This document shows positions 33,753-46,049 of a stretch of DNA of 64,000 nucleotides, in pieces. A model generated the notes under the pieces. It worked only from the letters and a program-made list of their open reading frames with translations. It was not told where the DNA came from and ran no database searches. Source of the DNA: Aristolochia californica (Eukaryota; Streptophyta; Magnoliopsida; Piperales; Aristolochiaceae); NCBI GenBank assembly GCA_029961685.1, contig JARWKL010000008.1, positions 35,516,930 to 35,580,929 of the forward strand, given 5' to 3'. The translations under genes were made by a program, and so were the position numbers. Numbering within the stretch: the stretch's first letter is position 1; the number at the start of each line of letters is the position of its first letter.

Positions 33753-34640
33753 TATAAAAAAAAAAAATCTTTAGGGTAGTATTGAATTGAGTAGACACCA
33801 TGGGACAAAAGGACTTAAAAAGAGGTAAGACTTATGATCTCTCTTTTAAGAGGAACAACTACGTTGCTCGAGAGAAGTCATCCACAAATATAACAAAGTA
33901 CTTTGACCATAAAACATTGGAAATGTTCATAGTGCCCCATATATTAGTGTGAACCAACAAAAATGAGCTTGGTTTCACTGTGTGGAGTAAGTACTCCACT
34001 GGTGTTTACTCATTTGACAGTCTTCACAGTTGAAACTTGAAACAGACTATAAGGTAGGAATAATCTTTTTGAGAGATTGAAGAGATGAATGTCCTAACCT
34101 ATTGTGCCATTGAAAAGTTGTATGGTGAGCACTGGTGGTAGTTGTTAATGTTGGTAAATCAAGATAGTATAACCCCTTTGTTTCACGACCTCCACCGATA
34201 ACTTGCTTTGTCTTCAGATCTTGAAGGACACAGGAAGTAGGAGAAAAAGTGATGGAACAATTAAACCTTTTTGTAAGTTGACTAACGGATAAGAGGTTTA
34301 AGGGAAACTCAAGTACAAACAAGACATCTTGTAAATGAAGAGTAAGTGTAGAAAATGTGGACCCCACCCAACGTACCTTGTTTAGGATTCATCAGCTATA
34401 GAGACAAACTTTTCACGTAAACAAGGAGATAAAGAATTCATCAGAGTGCTCAGATGCCCCAGAATCTATGATCCAGGATGGAGTAGCTGAGACCATACCT
34501 CTTATAGTAGTAGAAGGAATAGGAGAATTCTTGTTGGCAGTGGCCTGTCTGTTTATCAAACGCTTTATTGTTTGAAATAGTTCAAATTCTTCGACAAAAA
34601 TAAGCTTCATCGTAATGCAAGCTAAATATCTCTAGTTACC
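33753..34640 (-). pseudogene. Copia R: integrase start, GAG-pre-integrase, protease and gag end (right part)
   Basis: Continuing copia R after the Q insertion: integrase N-terminal text (about 33840-34030), GAG-pre-integrase (FQWHNRLGHSSLQSL, about 34070-34130), the FPLNLLSVSQLTKRFNCSIT block (34230-34300) and an intact protease site WIIDSGASEH (about 34445-34475). The gag portion upstream is short and the frame is broken by a few indels. Confidence 0.8.
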
Positions 34641-35165
34641 AATCAAGCCCAAGTCAAGTAGCTGAGTGACTGAGTTGACTCATGAGTCCAGATTTAGGCT
34701 CTGGTATGAGCTGATCGGGCTTGAGGCATACCCGAGCTAATTTAAGGCGCTAGATTAAAGTTCTAGTGCGAGTTGATCTGGCCTCAGGCAGACCTTGGAG
34801 TTATGTTGAGTTAACGCAACCCGAGTTAGGTTTTGGTGCAACTCGGATAACAGTATACTCGGATAACAGTATACTCGGATATCAAAGAGAGACTTGGCAA
34901 GTAGCAGAGGAAGAAATTTCCAATGGCAATATACCAACGACAGAAGAGGAAGAAATGCCCAATTCTGTATCTGGATAAAAAGAAAGCATATGGCACAACA
35001 ATTCTTCAAGAAATCTATGCCAACGAGAATCAAGTAACTCAACAACTTCCAAAAAAAGGAATCCCATAACAGAGTCGTCTTGTTGTATTGAGAGTAAATC
35101 AGTCAAAAAAGATAATACCAACAGAATAACAAGCCATATACTATATAATCAACAACGATACCAGG
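34641..35165 (-). other. Probable 5' untranslated region of copia R or related element
   Basis: No ORF of interest. The phrase with GAGTTGACTCA and CTCGGATAACAGTATA(C) resembles in style the internal leaders of S1 and S2 (around 9000 and 42000). A direct repeat of ACTCGGATAACAGTATACTC lies at about 34853-34885. Confidence 0.4.
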
Positions 35166-36765
35166 CTGGATAAGGAGGTTTTCTTTGCTTCTTGTTTAGA
35201 ATATTTCTGTTGTAACATGCAAGACTTATTGTATATCTATTTGTAGTTGTTTCACTGGATTGCACTGAGCTAGAATTCTCTCCACCTCCGCTCAAAGGGT
35301 GAGCTAATCGTTATTTCTAACATCATGCTCTCACAGGATGTCTTTCTTCTTTTAGATGTTTGCCTTAAGTATGTTTTTTGGTTGTTAATTGTTGTAGGGG
35401 ATCTTGTGGAAAGTGTTGAGCTTGTTGTTCTCAATGTGTCAAACTATGTCCAACCATTTGGAATGCTTATTTTTGTTGTCATATGTTTCTTTCATTTCTT
35501 CACTACAATGTTTTATGTGATTTTAATCTGTAGAACATTAAGATACATGGTGTCACAGGGCAGTATTTAATGAATCTGCTCATTTTGTTTCCATGTACAT
35601 GTTTTTAGATCAACTAATTCTTTAGCTGACTCTCTAGCTAAACAAGGAGTCTCCTTCCAATCCCTTGTTTCAAAGGGGGTCTTCCTTTGATTGTTGTTGA
35701 TGTTTTCTTTTTGCTTGTATAATATTCATCATTTTTTTAAAAAAAAAGATACAATTTATGATCTTTTCTATTGTTTCAGTTTTGAGAGATTGGTGTGGGA
35801 CCAACGTTTTAGGAGGTTTTGATATGTAAAATATCTAAAGCTTCTTTGTTGGGGTTTGAAAATTTTTTGTGTTTCTCTTTTGATCTTCTCAAGCGTGATG
35901 AATCTTTAAGATTACTCCCTTCTATATTCGAGTTGAATGTGGTGGTGGTGGTTATTTTGATTTAGTTTTTGTGGTTGTTCAGTGCTTAAAGCATGAAATG
36001 TTGCCTTGGTAGTGCCCTGGTGGTTATGATCTCGCATGTGAGACAGACAATAGATTGTTTAAGGAGGGTCTTTTGCTCAATTGTCTAGAATCATTTTTAT
36101 TTGAAGCATCTACGACTATGTCTCCTTTTTTATAGCGTACTGAGATGAGTAGGGTATCTAAACATTGGGGTGTGTACCACCAGATATCATTATTCACAAT
36201 GTGAGTGATGGTTGGGTAGAGTTTTGATTTTTTCACTTTTTCTTCGTCCTTGTTTTTAATTAATTTTATTCCTTTTTCTCTTGTTTGCTCTTTCACCAGT
36301 TCAGTGCTAGCATCATTTGAAGCATGGAATTTTGCTATGGAAATGTGGTGATGGTTTACATTTACCAGTTGATTTTGAGGGTTTATTGTTTAAGAGAATA
36401 CACTTGGTGTCTTTTTTAGATATTGAGACAATGGAGGATCAGCACTATGTCTCGATATTCTTGTTTGCAATGTATTGTAATAAGGTTAGGATGTCTTGTT
36501 GGTGTTTCTCTTAGGAAGCCTCTTCTTTGTTTTTCTATTTGTGGTTTTAAGTATGTCTTTTTGTTTTTAGATATTGAAGGTAATATAGGTTTCCTGGGGT
36601 GTTGTTGGGTCTGTTGCTTTTTGTATGTCTCAAACTACTTTCTACTTTCTTATTTTTAGAATCATTATTACTTAGAACCATGAAAGTAGGAGCTTCTGTG
36701 CCATATTCTCCATTCATGCGAGGTAAGTTCTAAGGAGATTCTCTTTACTTCTTGTTTAAATTTTT
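35166..36765. repeat. Diverged units of the ~570 bp satellite
   Basis: Landmarks from the array at 1918-5640 recur in weaker form: TTTGCTTCTTGTTTAGAAT (35180), GATCTCGCATGTGAGAC near 36026, and GAATCATTTTTATTTGAAGC (36089) in the place of the usual ATCATTTTTACC. No gene is seen. Confidence 0.5.
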
Positions 36766-37105
36766 TTTTTAAATGATAATGATTTTATTAAGAAGGAAAG
36801 CAAAAGAGTACATCAAGGGAGACTTCCCCTAACAACAAGAGATTGTAGGGAGGGACCCAATTTGGCACATAAATCAGTAGCCAAATTGGTTGATTTAAAA
36901 ACATGGGTCCAAGTATAAGAGGTTGTGGAAACAATATCCATAATATCAAGAAAAAGTTGCCAATGACGCCACAGGTGGAAGAAGGCAATGGAGCACCAGC
37001 CAATGACAATTTTGGAGTCACCCTCCACGATCAATGGACCTCTGAAGTGATCCTGGTAGATGCGAAGTTCGTGGAGGAGGCCAGAGATTTCAGTAGTATT
37101 TGAGT
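36766..37105 (-). pseudogene. 5'-truncated LINE 3' end with RNase H-like domain
   Basis: On the - strand the frame reads LIVEGDSKIVIGW...HVFKSTNLATDLCAKLG, the form of the RNase H domain found at the C-terminus of plant non-LTR retrotransposons and their relatives (a Glu-Gly-Asp-Ser motif, then a distant Asn/Asp-rich end). It is followed by AATAAAA and a run of A at 36766-36775. A 3' end with poly-A and a missing 5' end is typical of LINE insertion. The fragment is only about 110 codons. Confidence 0.7.
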
Positions 37106-38034
37106 CCGCACCCCCCTCTTCATATGAAAGGAACTAAAAATATAAAGCAGTGGGGCTTAACTTAGCTCATCCATGGTAGTGCTTCAGGGCTCTTGCTAGA
37201 TAGATTGTAGAAGAGAAGATACATCGGAGAAAAAATGCAAACAAACAAACAAACATCTTAGTGTAGGATTGAGATATTGCTTATGAATTTGGTTTGTTAA
37301 ATTTATTTTTACTTTTCATATCAACTTTTATATCTTTGAATGGAGTACTTTGCTCATGATTCAAATAGGAAATGTTGCTCGAAGAGCATTCCCAGCATGT
37401 GCTCAATTGAACTTGTCATTGCCTAGTTCACATGCTTCCCTGTGGCGTGTAGGGATTGAGACCAGATCATCACAATGATACGAATTGATGAATAAACGGA
37501 AATGAAGAAATGACGATATTCTAGATATGTTGCATTTATATTATAGAGGAGAACATAAGCTGTTAAAAGAAGACAAGAAACTAGATGAGTGGTAGCAATA
37601 TGGATATTAGTTGAAGCTTTTTGGAGTCCCGAGCTCCTAATAGAGCTATTATTAGCGGAATTTTTTAAAGTACGGTGTGATTTTATCTTTAGATTTGTAT
37701 TTTTATTTACTTGAGATTTTCATACAGTTTAAAATGGTAAAAATTCAAATGTAGCCCTCCTCTTGAGAAGCCACCTGTTGATTTCAAGAGATCTCAAGGG
37801 AAGGAGAGGAGAGTAACTCTATCTTTTAGGAGAGTGGAGAGAAAAAACCAAAGGAGAGAAAAAAGAGGAAAAGAGATGTGTATGGACGAATTTGAGTAAA
37901 GAGGAAGATACTTGAATGCTCTACCTCATACCTTGAAGGTTTATTTATAGTTGTAGGAAGGTGTTTTCAATGTCTACAATATCCTTAAGGCTACATGTTT
38001 CAAAAATAAAAAAACATAAGAGGATATACACAAT
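37106..38034. other. Unclassified AT-rich stretch
   Basis: It contains a short (AAAC)n-like run at 37239-37256 and a purine-rich segment at 37795-37920 that could be an LTR remnant on the - strand. No protein motif is seen. Confidence 0.4.
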
Positions 38035-38479
38035 TGTTAGAAATTAAAGATCAAAGTATAGTGGTATGTTGTAATTTTTTCTTATTTTTTGTCCCTTCTC
38101 TCTATTTTTAGCTTAAACAGGTTATGATGTAGTTATTATTTCTCTCATTCTGTTAGAAGTTAAAGATCGAAGTATAGTGGTATTTTGTAATTTTTTCTTT
38201 TTATTTGTCCCTTCTCTCTATTCTTAGCTTAAAAGGGTTATGATGTATCTATTTTTCTCTCATTAATATAAATGCAATGAGGGGGAGGATTAGGATGTCA
38301 TTTAACATAATCCTTCTTCCCTCCTTACTCAAACCCACTCATCTTTGGACTCTCTCTTTTCTTCTCTCACTCGTCTTCCTCTCATTCCTCTTCTCTCTCC
38401 TTCACCTCATCTTCAGTCTTTTCTCTCTCTCTCTTGTATCTATTATCTATAGTGTTATTATGAGATTTTAAATTTAACA
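38035..38479 (+). repeat. 5' LTR of copia T with internal tandem duplication
   Basis: The first ~117 bp (38035-38150) are repeated head to tail (38151-38270), both starting TGTTAGAA(A/G)TTAAAGATC. A TATA-like TTAATATAAATGC follows the second copy. Confidence 0.8.
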
Positions 38480-39269
38480 TGGTATCAGAGTAATGGATTT
38501 AGGATCCCAACGTTAAGATGGTCATTAAGATTTTTTTATGGTCAACCTTCATGTGAAATATTTCTCTATGAAGCAAAGACTCAAGTTACACCAAGATGAG
38601 TTCTTGACTTTCAATGTTTGTTCTCTTTAATGACATTTTTATTGAGGTTTTGATCTCTGAAATTTGATTAAGAGATAGATGATTTTTGTCAAACTTTGAA
38701 CATTACATCTCTTACTTTGGAAGTGGTTATTTCATGGTTTGTTTTACACTCGGATTGCAAGATTTTCTACACTTGATCAAGACCAATTATTAGTTCATTT
38801 GTATGTGAAGTTGACTCTTTGTGCGTGAAAGTTATATATGATCAAGCTCTATTCTCCTTGTGAGAGTACCTGTGATTAACATGATCAAAACTTTTTTCTC
38901 CATTAGATTGTTTTAGTGGTTAAAATCGGTTATGTGCCACTCCTCTCTTTGCCTCGTAAAGAGCTCGAAAAAATTATTCTTTGAACATTGTCAAGAGCTA
39001 TTTTTTTTTGGAAAAAAAGGTATTGTGTTTCTTCTCATTCTGTAGTATTATTCTAGGTTGAGGTAGGAGTTAGATTTACTTATGATTTACTTACCCAATG
39101 ATTCAAGGAAAAAGGGGAACTCTCTAGATTACTCGAGATCTTTGCAATTTGGTGTGATTTCAATTGCATTGAGTTTTTCTCCTTGTTTTGCCTTTAATAA
39201 TTAAGGCAAGTCAAGATTGGGATTCTCTTGGTCAAGTAGCACCCATAACATCAATGATTTAGAGGTGTT
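38480..39269 (+). other. Copia T: leader and lost gag/protease
   Basis: After the primer-binding site no gag or protease motif is recognisable. Sequence is AT-rich with stops in all frames. Confidence 0.5.
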
Positions 39270-40672
39270 ATTCCTTTTGCATTGAATCACTCGGATGTAT
39301 GGGGACCATTGAGTGTCTCAAATATTTCTTAAGTTAAGTATTTTATTAAATTTTTTGATGACTTTACTCAAGTTACATGGTTGTTTTTATTCAAAGATAG
39401 GTCTGAAATCTTTTCTATTTTTAAATGCTCTGGTGTCCACTCAAATTGGCAAAAAAATGTCTTTCGTTTTGATAATGCAAAGAATATCTATCGAGAGAAT
39501 TTCAATCCTTTTGTAAGGATAATGATATTATCCATCAAACATCTTGTGCCTACTCTCCTTAACAAAATGGCGTAACTGAAAGAAAAAATGGTGTCTCCTT
39601 AAGTTGCCCGTAACTTAATTTACTATATGAATGTGCTATATTTTTATTGGCCTCATGCCAATCTTAAGACATATTTCTTTATTAATAGGTTGCCATATTC
39701 AGTACTTAGTCATAAGTCCTCATATTCATTGTTATTTTTAGATGAGGACCATTTTCCCTCTCATTTGAAGGTCTTTGGTTGTACTTGTTCATGTCGCATC
39801 CCGCAAAAGAGATCAGGAAAACAAGGCTCTTAAGTGTATCTTTTAAGATATATATGTTATAATCCTTCTCTTCGAAAGATAAACATCTCCAGATATGTCA
39901 CATCTTTTTAATCTTCAAAGGATGCTCCTCCTGGTCTTTCATCTATTTAGGCAGTTTTGAAGCCTATTGTGCCACTTGATGTAGATCTCTATGTTTAGCC
40001 CCCTAAAGCATCGGTTGATACTACACCTATGGAGTTTACTGATCCCTCTGAGGTAAGTCAATTTTCTCCTATTGTATTTGGTTAACTATTTGATATTAGG
40101 CTCATAACTCTTTGGAAGAAACCTTGGACTTGTACTAGGCACTTTACTTCTTATCCTATATCCAATTTTGTTTCTCACCATAGTTTTTCTTCTTCTTTTT
40201 GTTAATTTCTTGCATCTATTTCCATCTTTGTTCCATTGTCGTATTAGTAGGCTCTAAGGGAAGAAATGAATACATTATATGGGAATCAGACTTGGGCCCT
40301 GGTTCCACTTCCTCTTGGAAAAAACTCGTGGCATGTAAATGGGTTTTTACTATCAAGCACAACCCAAATGGTTTTTTGGTTCCTCGCCAGGCCCTTATAG
40401 AGGCAAAGGGGTATCCAATAGTGATGTTAAACTTAATAAGAATCTTATTGTCAGTTCCTACTAATTCTTCTTGGTTGGTATATCAATTGGATGTGAAATG
40501 CATTTTTGAATGGTCATATTAAAGAAAAAATCTATATGCATCAACCATCTGGCTTTGTGGTTGAGGAGGAGTCAATATGCAGATTGAAGAAGTCTTTATA
40601 TGGCCTAAAATAGTCTCCTTAGGTTTGGTTTGACAAACTTAGCCAAACAATTTGCGATTTTGATTTAACTGG
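39270..40672 (+). pseudogene. Copia T: integrase and first part of RT
   Basis: Integrase text: LNHSDVWGPLSVSNIS-like at 39280, DFTQVTWLF at 39360, a decayed DNAKNIYRENF, then FGCTCSC and the RNP region near 39770-39830. RT pieces: EMNTLYGNQTWALVPLPLGK (about 40265-40325, the region where the family has a MDEEIKAL-type block), NPNGFLVPRQALIEAKGYP (40360-40410) and SWLVYQLDVKCIFEWSY (40470-40520). Stops and frameshifts are dense. The frame ends at S2 (40673). Confidence 0.75.
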
Positions 40673-43347
40673 TGTTGGAAGATAGGGCCCAAGCCCACAC
40701 GACCAAGGAAGGCCCACATATCCAAGTGTGTTAGAAGATGGGCTCAAGCCCATATGACCAAAGAAGACCCACACATTCAAGAGATGTAGAGCATGGGCTC
40801 AAGGCCCATAAGCCCATACAATGATGGTAGGATGGTAAATAAAGGGTCATCTCATAGAGATGGCATTCATGTAATTAGGTTTCCAGGGCTAAAACCCTAA
40901 ACCCTAAGTTTAGGGGTATTATTGTAATACAATAGTTTCATTAATCTATAAATAGAACTTCATGGAAGGGTTAGGATATCAAGTCTATAAACCTTCTTCC
41001 TTTGGTATTCTCCCAATGGGTCTCTATCCTTTTTTGTTCATGAGTTAAATTCATGGAGTCCTGAAAATTAACATGGTATCAAAGCTTTGATTTTCATGAT
41101 TCCGACTATGGTCTTTCAGGTTTCATTCTCCTCCGTGTAGGGTTAGAATTTTTTTTCTCTTCTTTTATTTCTTAGTCTCATGCATTGTTTTTCTTTCTTA
41201 TTTTGATTAAATTATCCTGCTTGTCTCTGAAGTTGTCGATTGCCCTACTGGTTTTGTTGCTTCCCAACATTACTCTACCATTACTCTGCTCAAACTAAGG
41301 TTGTCCTCATTTATCTGCTAGAGATATTCTATATATTTGGAAAAGTCTCCTCCGCTATCGACCCACCTTTGTCGAAAGTCTCTACTTGTGGCTTTTGTAT
41401 GGTGTTTTTAAAATCATGAGAAAGCCATTACGGTTCTTATAGCTCCATTGGCTTTTTGAGACGTGCTCACTGGAAATAACCATAAACATTATTTGCCGAA
41501 GACAATGACTTCTTACGGTGAGTAAGTCATCGAGCGTCGCTCTGTTGGGAGCTGACGAAGATGACGACCTTTATTCCCCGAATTATCACCTGAGTTGCTG
41601 TTTCTTTTGAGTTACTCTCGTCGAGTCATCCTGCCATTTTGTTGCTTCATTAACAGAGGAAGTTTTCGTAGAATTGGTTTCAGAAAAATCTCAGTTGGAA
41701 TTTTATTTTTTTGGAAGGTCTCTTCTGGATTGAATTATTTTCGGAAAACCCTTTGTTCAGAAGCGTACTGCTGTCGGAAAGTTTTGCTCTCGAAGAGCTC
41801 TGGTTTTCCATTGTTCGGCCGAGAGGAAGAAAAAGATATTTTAAAAATATATAAGGTTTCCTAACTTAGGAAACTGATTTAATCGAGTGCTGGGTTGAGT
41901 GCTCGGTCGGGCTTGTTTTGTCGCAACCCAGACCGGGCGAGCAAACCCGGTAACCCAGCAACCTGAGGGAAGTTAATGTTCTGTTCCTTGCTGAGTCAAC
42001 AGGGACCAACTAGGATCGAGTGAAATCGATTCGGGTCAACTCAGTGAGTCAGCTCAGACATGGCCCACTTATTTTTAGCCTCAGTATACGTATCCAAGTT
42101 TATACATATTTCGGCGTGACTCGATATTTTTCTATGGTTGGATTATTATTTTAAAGTATTGACAGATTATTCCTTGGTCTGGTACAGATACTTGCATTAA
42201 ATTATTTCATAGGTCAATTTTACAAGGATTTTTGGTTCGTGTTATACGGGCCCTAGTCCATTTGAGCTACTGCTATTGTGTCTCTTTGGATGAGACATTA
42301 ATATTGAAGAAGAGGCGACCTCAATATCTTTCCTCGTACCATAATTTATTTGACTCTAAAAAATATTGCGGTTGGGATACCATGATAGTTGGTGCCCGGA
42401 TTGGGACACCATGATGAGATTATTACAACATATCATTTTATTTCCCCCATTAATGTCATTTATTACTCCTACCACTTGAGAGTCGTTGTCTTGTGGAGGG
42501 ACATCGTGATTGAGGAGTTTTTTTTTATTATTGTACTTCAGAACAATCCCAATAGATATACCTATAGAAGACGGAGTGTGCCTAACATCTAGTATGAGGA
42601 TTGGAGTATGGAGCAATGTCTTAGCGGCTAGGAGTGATTATTAAATTTTGTTACACTTCAGAGCAATGCCTATAACCAACTACCTATAAGAAGATAAGAG
42701 TAAGCCCAACATCCAACATGACTACTGGAGTTTGAAGCAATGTCTTAACGGTTAGGAGTGAATTTACTCTCACTTATCTTATGCCAGTTGGGCTTCATGA
42801 ACGAGAGCACCAGCGTGAGGGGGAGTGTTGGAAGATGTGGAGGACTGCCATTTTATACAAAAAGATTTTATACAACATTTGCAACAAGTTAGGAGTTCAT
42901 GATGTTATATCACCTCCAGCTTGAGGGGGAGTCTTGGAAGATAGGGTCCAAACCTACACGACTAAGGAAGGCCTACATATCCAAGTGTGTTAGAAGAGGT
43001 TCAAGCCCATAAGACCAAGGAAGACGTATCCCAGAGATGTGGAAGATGGGTTCAAGGCCAATAGATCAAGGAGATGGCCCATACAATGACGATACGATGG
43101 TAAATAAAGGGTTATCATATAGAGATGCCATTGATGTAATTAGGTTAAAGTTCTAGGGTTAAAACCCTAACCTAAAACCTAAGTTCAGGGGTATTATTGT
43201 AATACAGTAGTTTCATTAATCTATAAATAGAGCTTTAGGGGGAGGGTTAGGATATCAAGTCCATAACCCTTATTCCTCTGGCTTTCTCCCAATGAGTCTC
43301 CCCCTTTTTCTCCATGAGCTAAATTCATGGAGTCCTGAAAATCAACA
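40673..43347 (+). mobile_element. S2: non-autonomous LTR retroelement without coding genes, 2.7 kb
   Basis: LTRs of 401 bp (40673-41073) and 416 bp (42932-43347) start TGTTGGAAG or TCTTGGAAG and end CAACA. A primer-binding site TGGTATCAAAG follows the first. The internal ~1.86 kb shows no gag or pol motif in six frames, as in LARD-type elements that depend on partners. A ~115 bp tandem repeat lies at about 42535-42760, and a second polypurine tract plus LTR start occurs at 42813-42840. S2 interrupts copia T RT. The related S1 is at 7913-9640. I see no clear target duplication. Confidence 0.8.
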
Positions 43348-44308
43348 TGTCTTTGTCAAGAATACATTAAAGGGAAGAGTATTATTGGCGGTTTACATGG
43401 ATGATATTGTTTTAACTGGTTGTGATGCAGACAATATAAAAAAAATTAGAGAGAAGATATGTAAAGAATTTTGAAATATTTTTTGGGTATTTAGGTCTTC
43501 TAATCAAAGCATGAGATCAAGTTATCTCAGAGGAAGTATGTTATTGATCTACTTGAAGACACATGAATGATGGGATGCCATCCAACGAATACTTCTATGG
43601 ATGCAAACACAAAGCTATGTGCTCTAGGAAGATGTTGATATAGGTAAATAACAGAGATTTGTGAGGAAACTTATTTACTTCATAGTGACCACACTGAATA
43701 TATCATGTAGTAAGTGTGGTTAGTATGTATATGCATAAATCACAACTTACCCATTGACAAGTTTTGGAGAGGATACTAAGGTACTTAAAAAGGAGCTCCG
43801 GGGAAGGGATATCTCTATAAAAATTATGGTCACTTCAATATGGAAGGTTTTGCGGATGCAAATTGGGTTGGATCACCTGATAACTGGAAGTCCACTTAAG
43901 GGTGATGTACTTTGGAGGTAACCTTGTTACATGAAGAAGTAAACAGTAGAATGTTATTGCAAGATCTAGTGTAGAAGCAGAATACAACGCTACGACCCAT
44001 TAAGTCATTGAATTTCTATGGATCATATCCCTTCTTACTGAATTGATTTCTATAAAAGCCTCTTATGAAATTATATTGAGATAGGCAACCATTCATATTG
44101 CTACAAATCCGGTTTTTCACAAGAGAACAAAATATATTGAGGTAGACTATCATTTTATACAAGAGAAATTTTAAGCTAATATTTTCTCTCATATATGTTT
44201 TATTTCAAGTTCAGGTGGTATACTCAAGAAACCAATCATATCCAAGATTCAGACCATTATATGTAACAAGCTGGGTATCTATGATGTTTTCTTTTCCCTA
44301 TCGGGAGT
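43348..44308 (+). pseudogene. Copia T: remainder of RT and RNase H
   Basis: RT resumes with VFVKNTLKGRVLLAVY and an intact YMDD box (43394-43405), then KIREKICKEF. RNase H follows in broken frames: FADANWVGSPD near 43850-43880, a KKRTKYIEVDYHFIQ-like end near 44120-44165, and the terminal ICNKLGIYDVF region (about 44258-44290) before the polypurine tract. Confidence 0.75.
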
Positions 44309-44770
44309 GTTGGAAGTTAAAGATCCAAGTATTGTGGTGTCATGTAATTTTCTTTTATTTTTGTCCCTTTCTCTCTCTTCTTAGGCTAAAGGGTAAAAAT
44401 ATAATAATTGATTCTTTTATTAATATAAATACAATGAGGGGGAGGATTAGGAGGTGACTTGACCTAATTCCCTCGTCGATCAAACCATCCCTCAAGAGTT
44501 TTCTTCTCTCTCACTCTTCTCCCTTCCTTTCTCTCCCTTCTTAGGCTAAAGGGTAAAGATATAATTATTGATTGTTTTATTAATATAAATACAATGAGGG
44601 GGGGGGGGGGGGGGGGGGTGTACCCTGCTTCATCTTTGAGATCTCTTCTCTCTTCTCTAACTCTTCTTCTTCTCATTCTTCTTCTCTCCTTTACTTGACC
44701 TTCAACCTCTTCTCTCTCTCTTTCTTATGCTGATTATGTACAATGTTATCATAGGATCTTAAATTTAAAA
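44309..44770 (+). repeat. 3' LTR of copia T with tandem duplication and G run
   Basis: The block CTTAGGCTAAAGGGTAAA(A/G)AT...AATACAATGAGGGG occurs twice (about 44379-44440 and 44539-44600). The second copy ends in 21 consecutive G (44598-44618). Confidence 0.8.
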
Positions 44771-45347
44771 CCAGCTTCGGTGTTTCTTAACACCCCCTCA
44801 AGTTGGTGTTTGTAACGTCACTTAGCAAATAATTTTGGTCAAAAATATTGTGTGTTTGAAAAAGAAATTTTGATTGCCTTGATTTGATTATTTTTGTTTT
44901 TGTTAAAAACAACTTATTAATTAATTGGAATAATGGGTAAGACAATTTAAGTTGATTGATTAGTGTACATAGACTGATCGTTCATGTAGTGAAGTTACTA
45001 GTTGTGCAATACATATGATTGGTGATTGGTTTGTTAAAGATCGATGATGTTTCATGTCCCTATTTGCCAAACTTCTGTATGATTAATCATTTTGAGGATG
45101 TTGAACAATCATTCTTCATATTTTTACATTTCTTGACATCATTGATTAATCAGTTCATAGGGGATGATCGATCATGCTTTATAGCACAGTTTGGCCAAGT
45201 TTTGATTAATCGATCAATCACCTCTTATTGATTGATCATGCTTTATATTTTATGTCTAAGCACTTATGGATCATTTATTACCAGATGTTGTTCGATCAAT
45301 TCAGTGCCAAATTTCTAAATATTGTTCGAAAGTATGATTAAATTCTA
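44771..45347. other. AT-rich stretch, no gene seen
   Basis: A polypurine-tract-like CACCAACTTGAGGGGGTGTT (- strand, about 44790-44809) suggests the 3' end of another - strand copia element, but no LTR could be matched. The text has many TGATTGATC-type short repeats (44950-45240). Confidence 0.4.
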
Positions 45348-45995
45348 TCCTAAGTGATTCTAATATATGTAAAACATATGTATGCATTCGTAAAACATGT
45401 AAATAATGCAATTTTGACCTAAAATTTTATTGTACCTCAAGTTTGAAGATTTGAGGTTTTGTCTTTCATATTTTTGTGATTTTCCTAGTGCCTAAACTCT
45501 AGTATTCAATTATTTGCTCTTTTTTTTTAAGGGTGTTTCTTCAAGATGACTTTGACACAGTAGTGAAAGGTTTTTGAGAATCTTTTGTCGATTCTTTGCA
45601 TAAGCTTTGATTTGTGCATCTCTTGAAGTGGTTGCTTCTGAAATGCTAGATTTGCCAATGATAGATGAATCCTAAGTGATTCTAATATATGTAAAACATA
45701 TGTATGCATTGGTAAAACATGTAGATAATGCAATTTTGATCTAAATTTTTATTGTACCTCAAGTTTGAAGATTTGAGGTTGTTGTATTTCATATTTTTGT
45801 GATTTTTCTAGTGCCTAAACTCTAGTATTCAATTCTTTGCTTGTTCTTTTTTAGGGTGTTTCTTCAAGATGACTTTGACACCGTAGTGAAAGGGTTTTTG
45901 AGAATCTTTTGCCAGTTCTTTGCATTGACTTTGATTTGTGCATCTCTTGAAGTAGTTGCTTCTAAAATGCTAGATTTGCCAATGATAGATGAATT
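45348..45995 (+). repeat. Tandem duplication of 322 bp
   Basis: TCCTAAGTGATTCTAATATA starts at 45348 and again at 45670. The two copies match over nearly their whole length, including GGTGTTTCTTCAAGATGACT and CTAGTATTCAAT. No ORF of interest. Confidence 0.85.
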
Positions 45996-46049
45996 AACTT
46001 TTGTTATCATTAAAATCAAGATGGGAGTCAAAACTCAGTCAATAGATCT

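Larger units (their letters stand above)
38035..44770 (+). mobile_element. Copia T: decayed Ty1-copia element with nested insertion
   Basis: LTRs at 38035-38479 and 44309-44770 begin TGTT(A/G)GAA(A/G)TTAAAGATC. A primer-binding site TGGTATCAGAG follows at 38480-38490. Gag and protease are missing, while integrase, RT and RNase H remain in degraded frames. Element S2 (40673-43347) is inserted in RT. The LTRs differ through independent internal duplications and one carries a 21-base G run, so the element is old. Confidence 0.8.

Noticed and set aside
41595..41864. 89-codon ORF in S2
   Set aside because: Phe/Cys/Arg-rich with no gag or pol motif. The matching part of S1 is not open.
45527..45733. 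68-codon ORF on the - strand in the 322 bp duplication
   Set aside because: No family resemblance; the other copy of the duplication does not preserve it.
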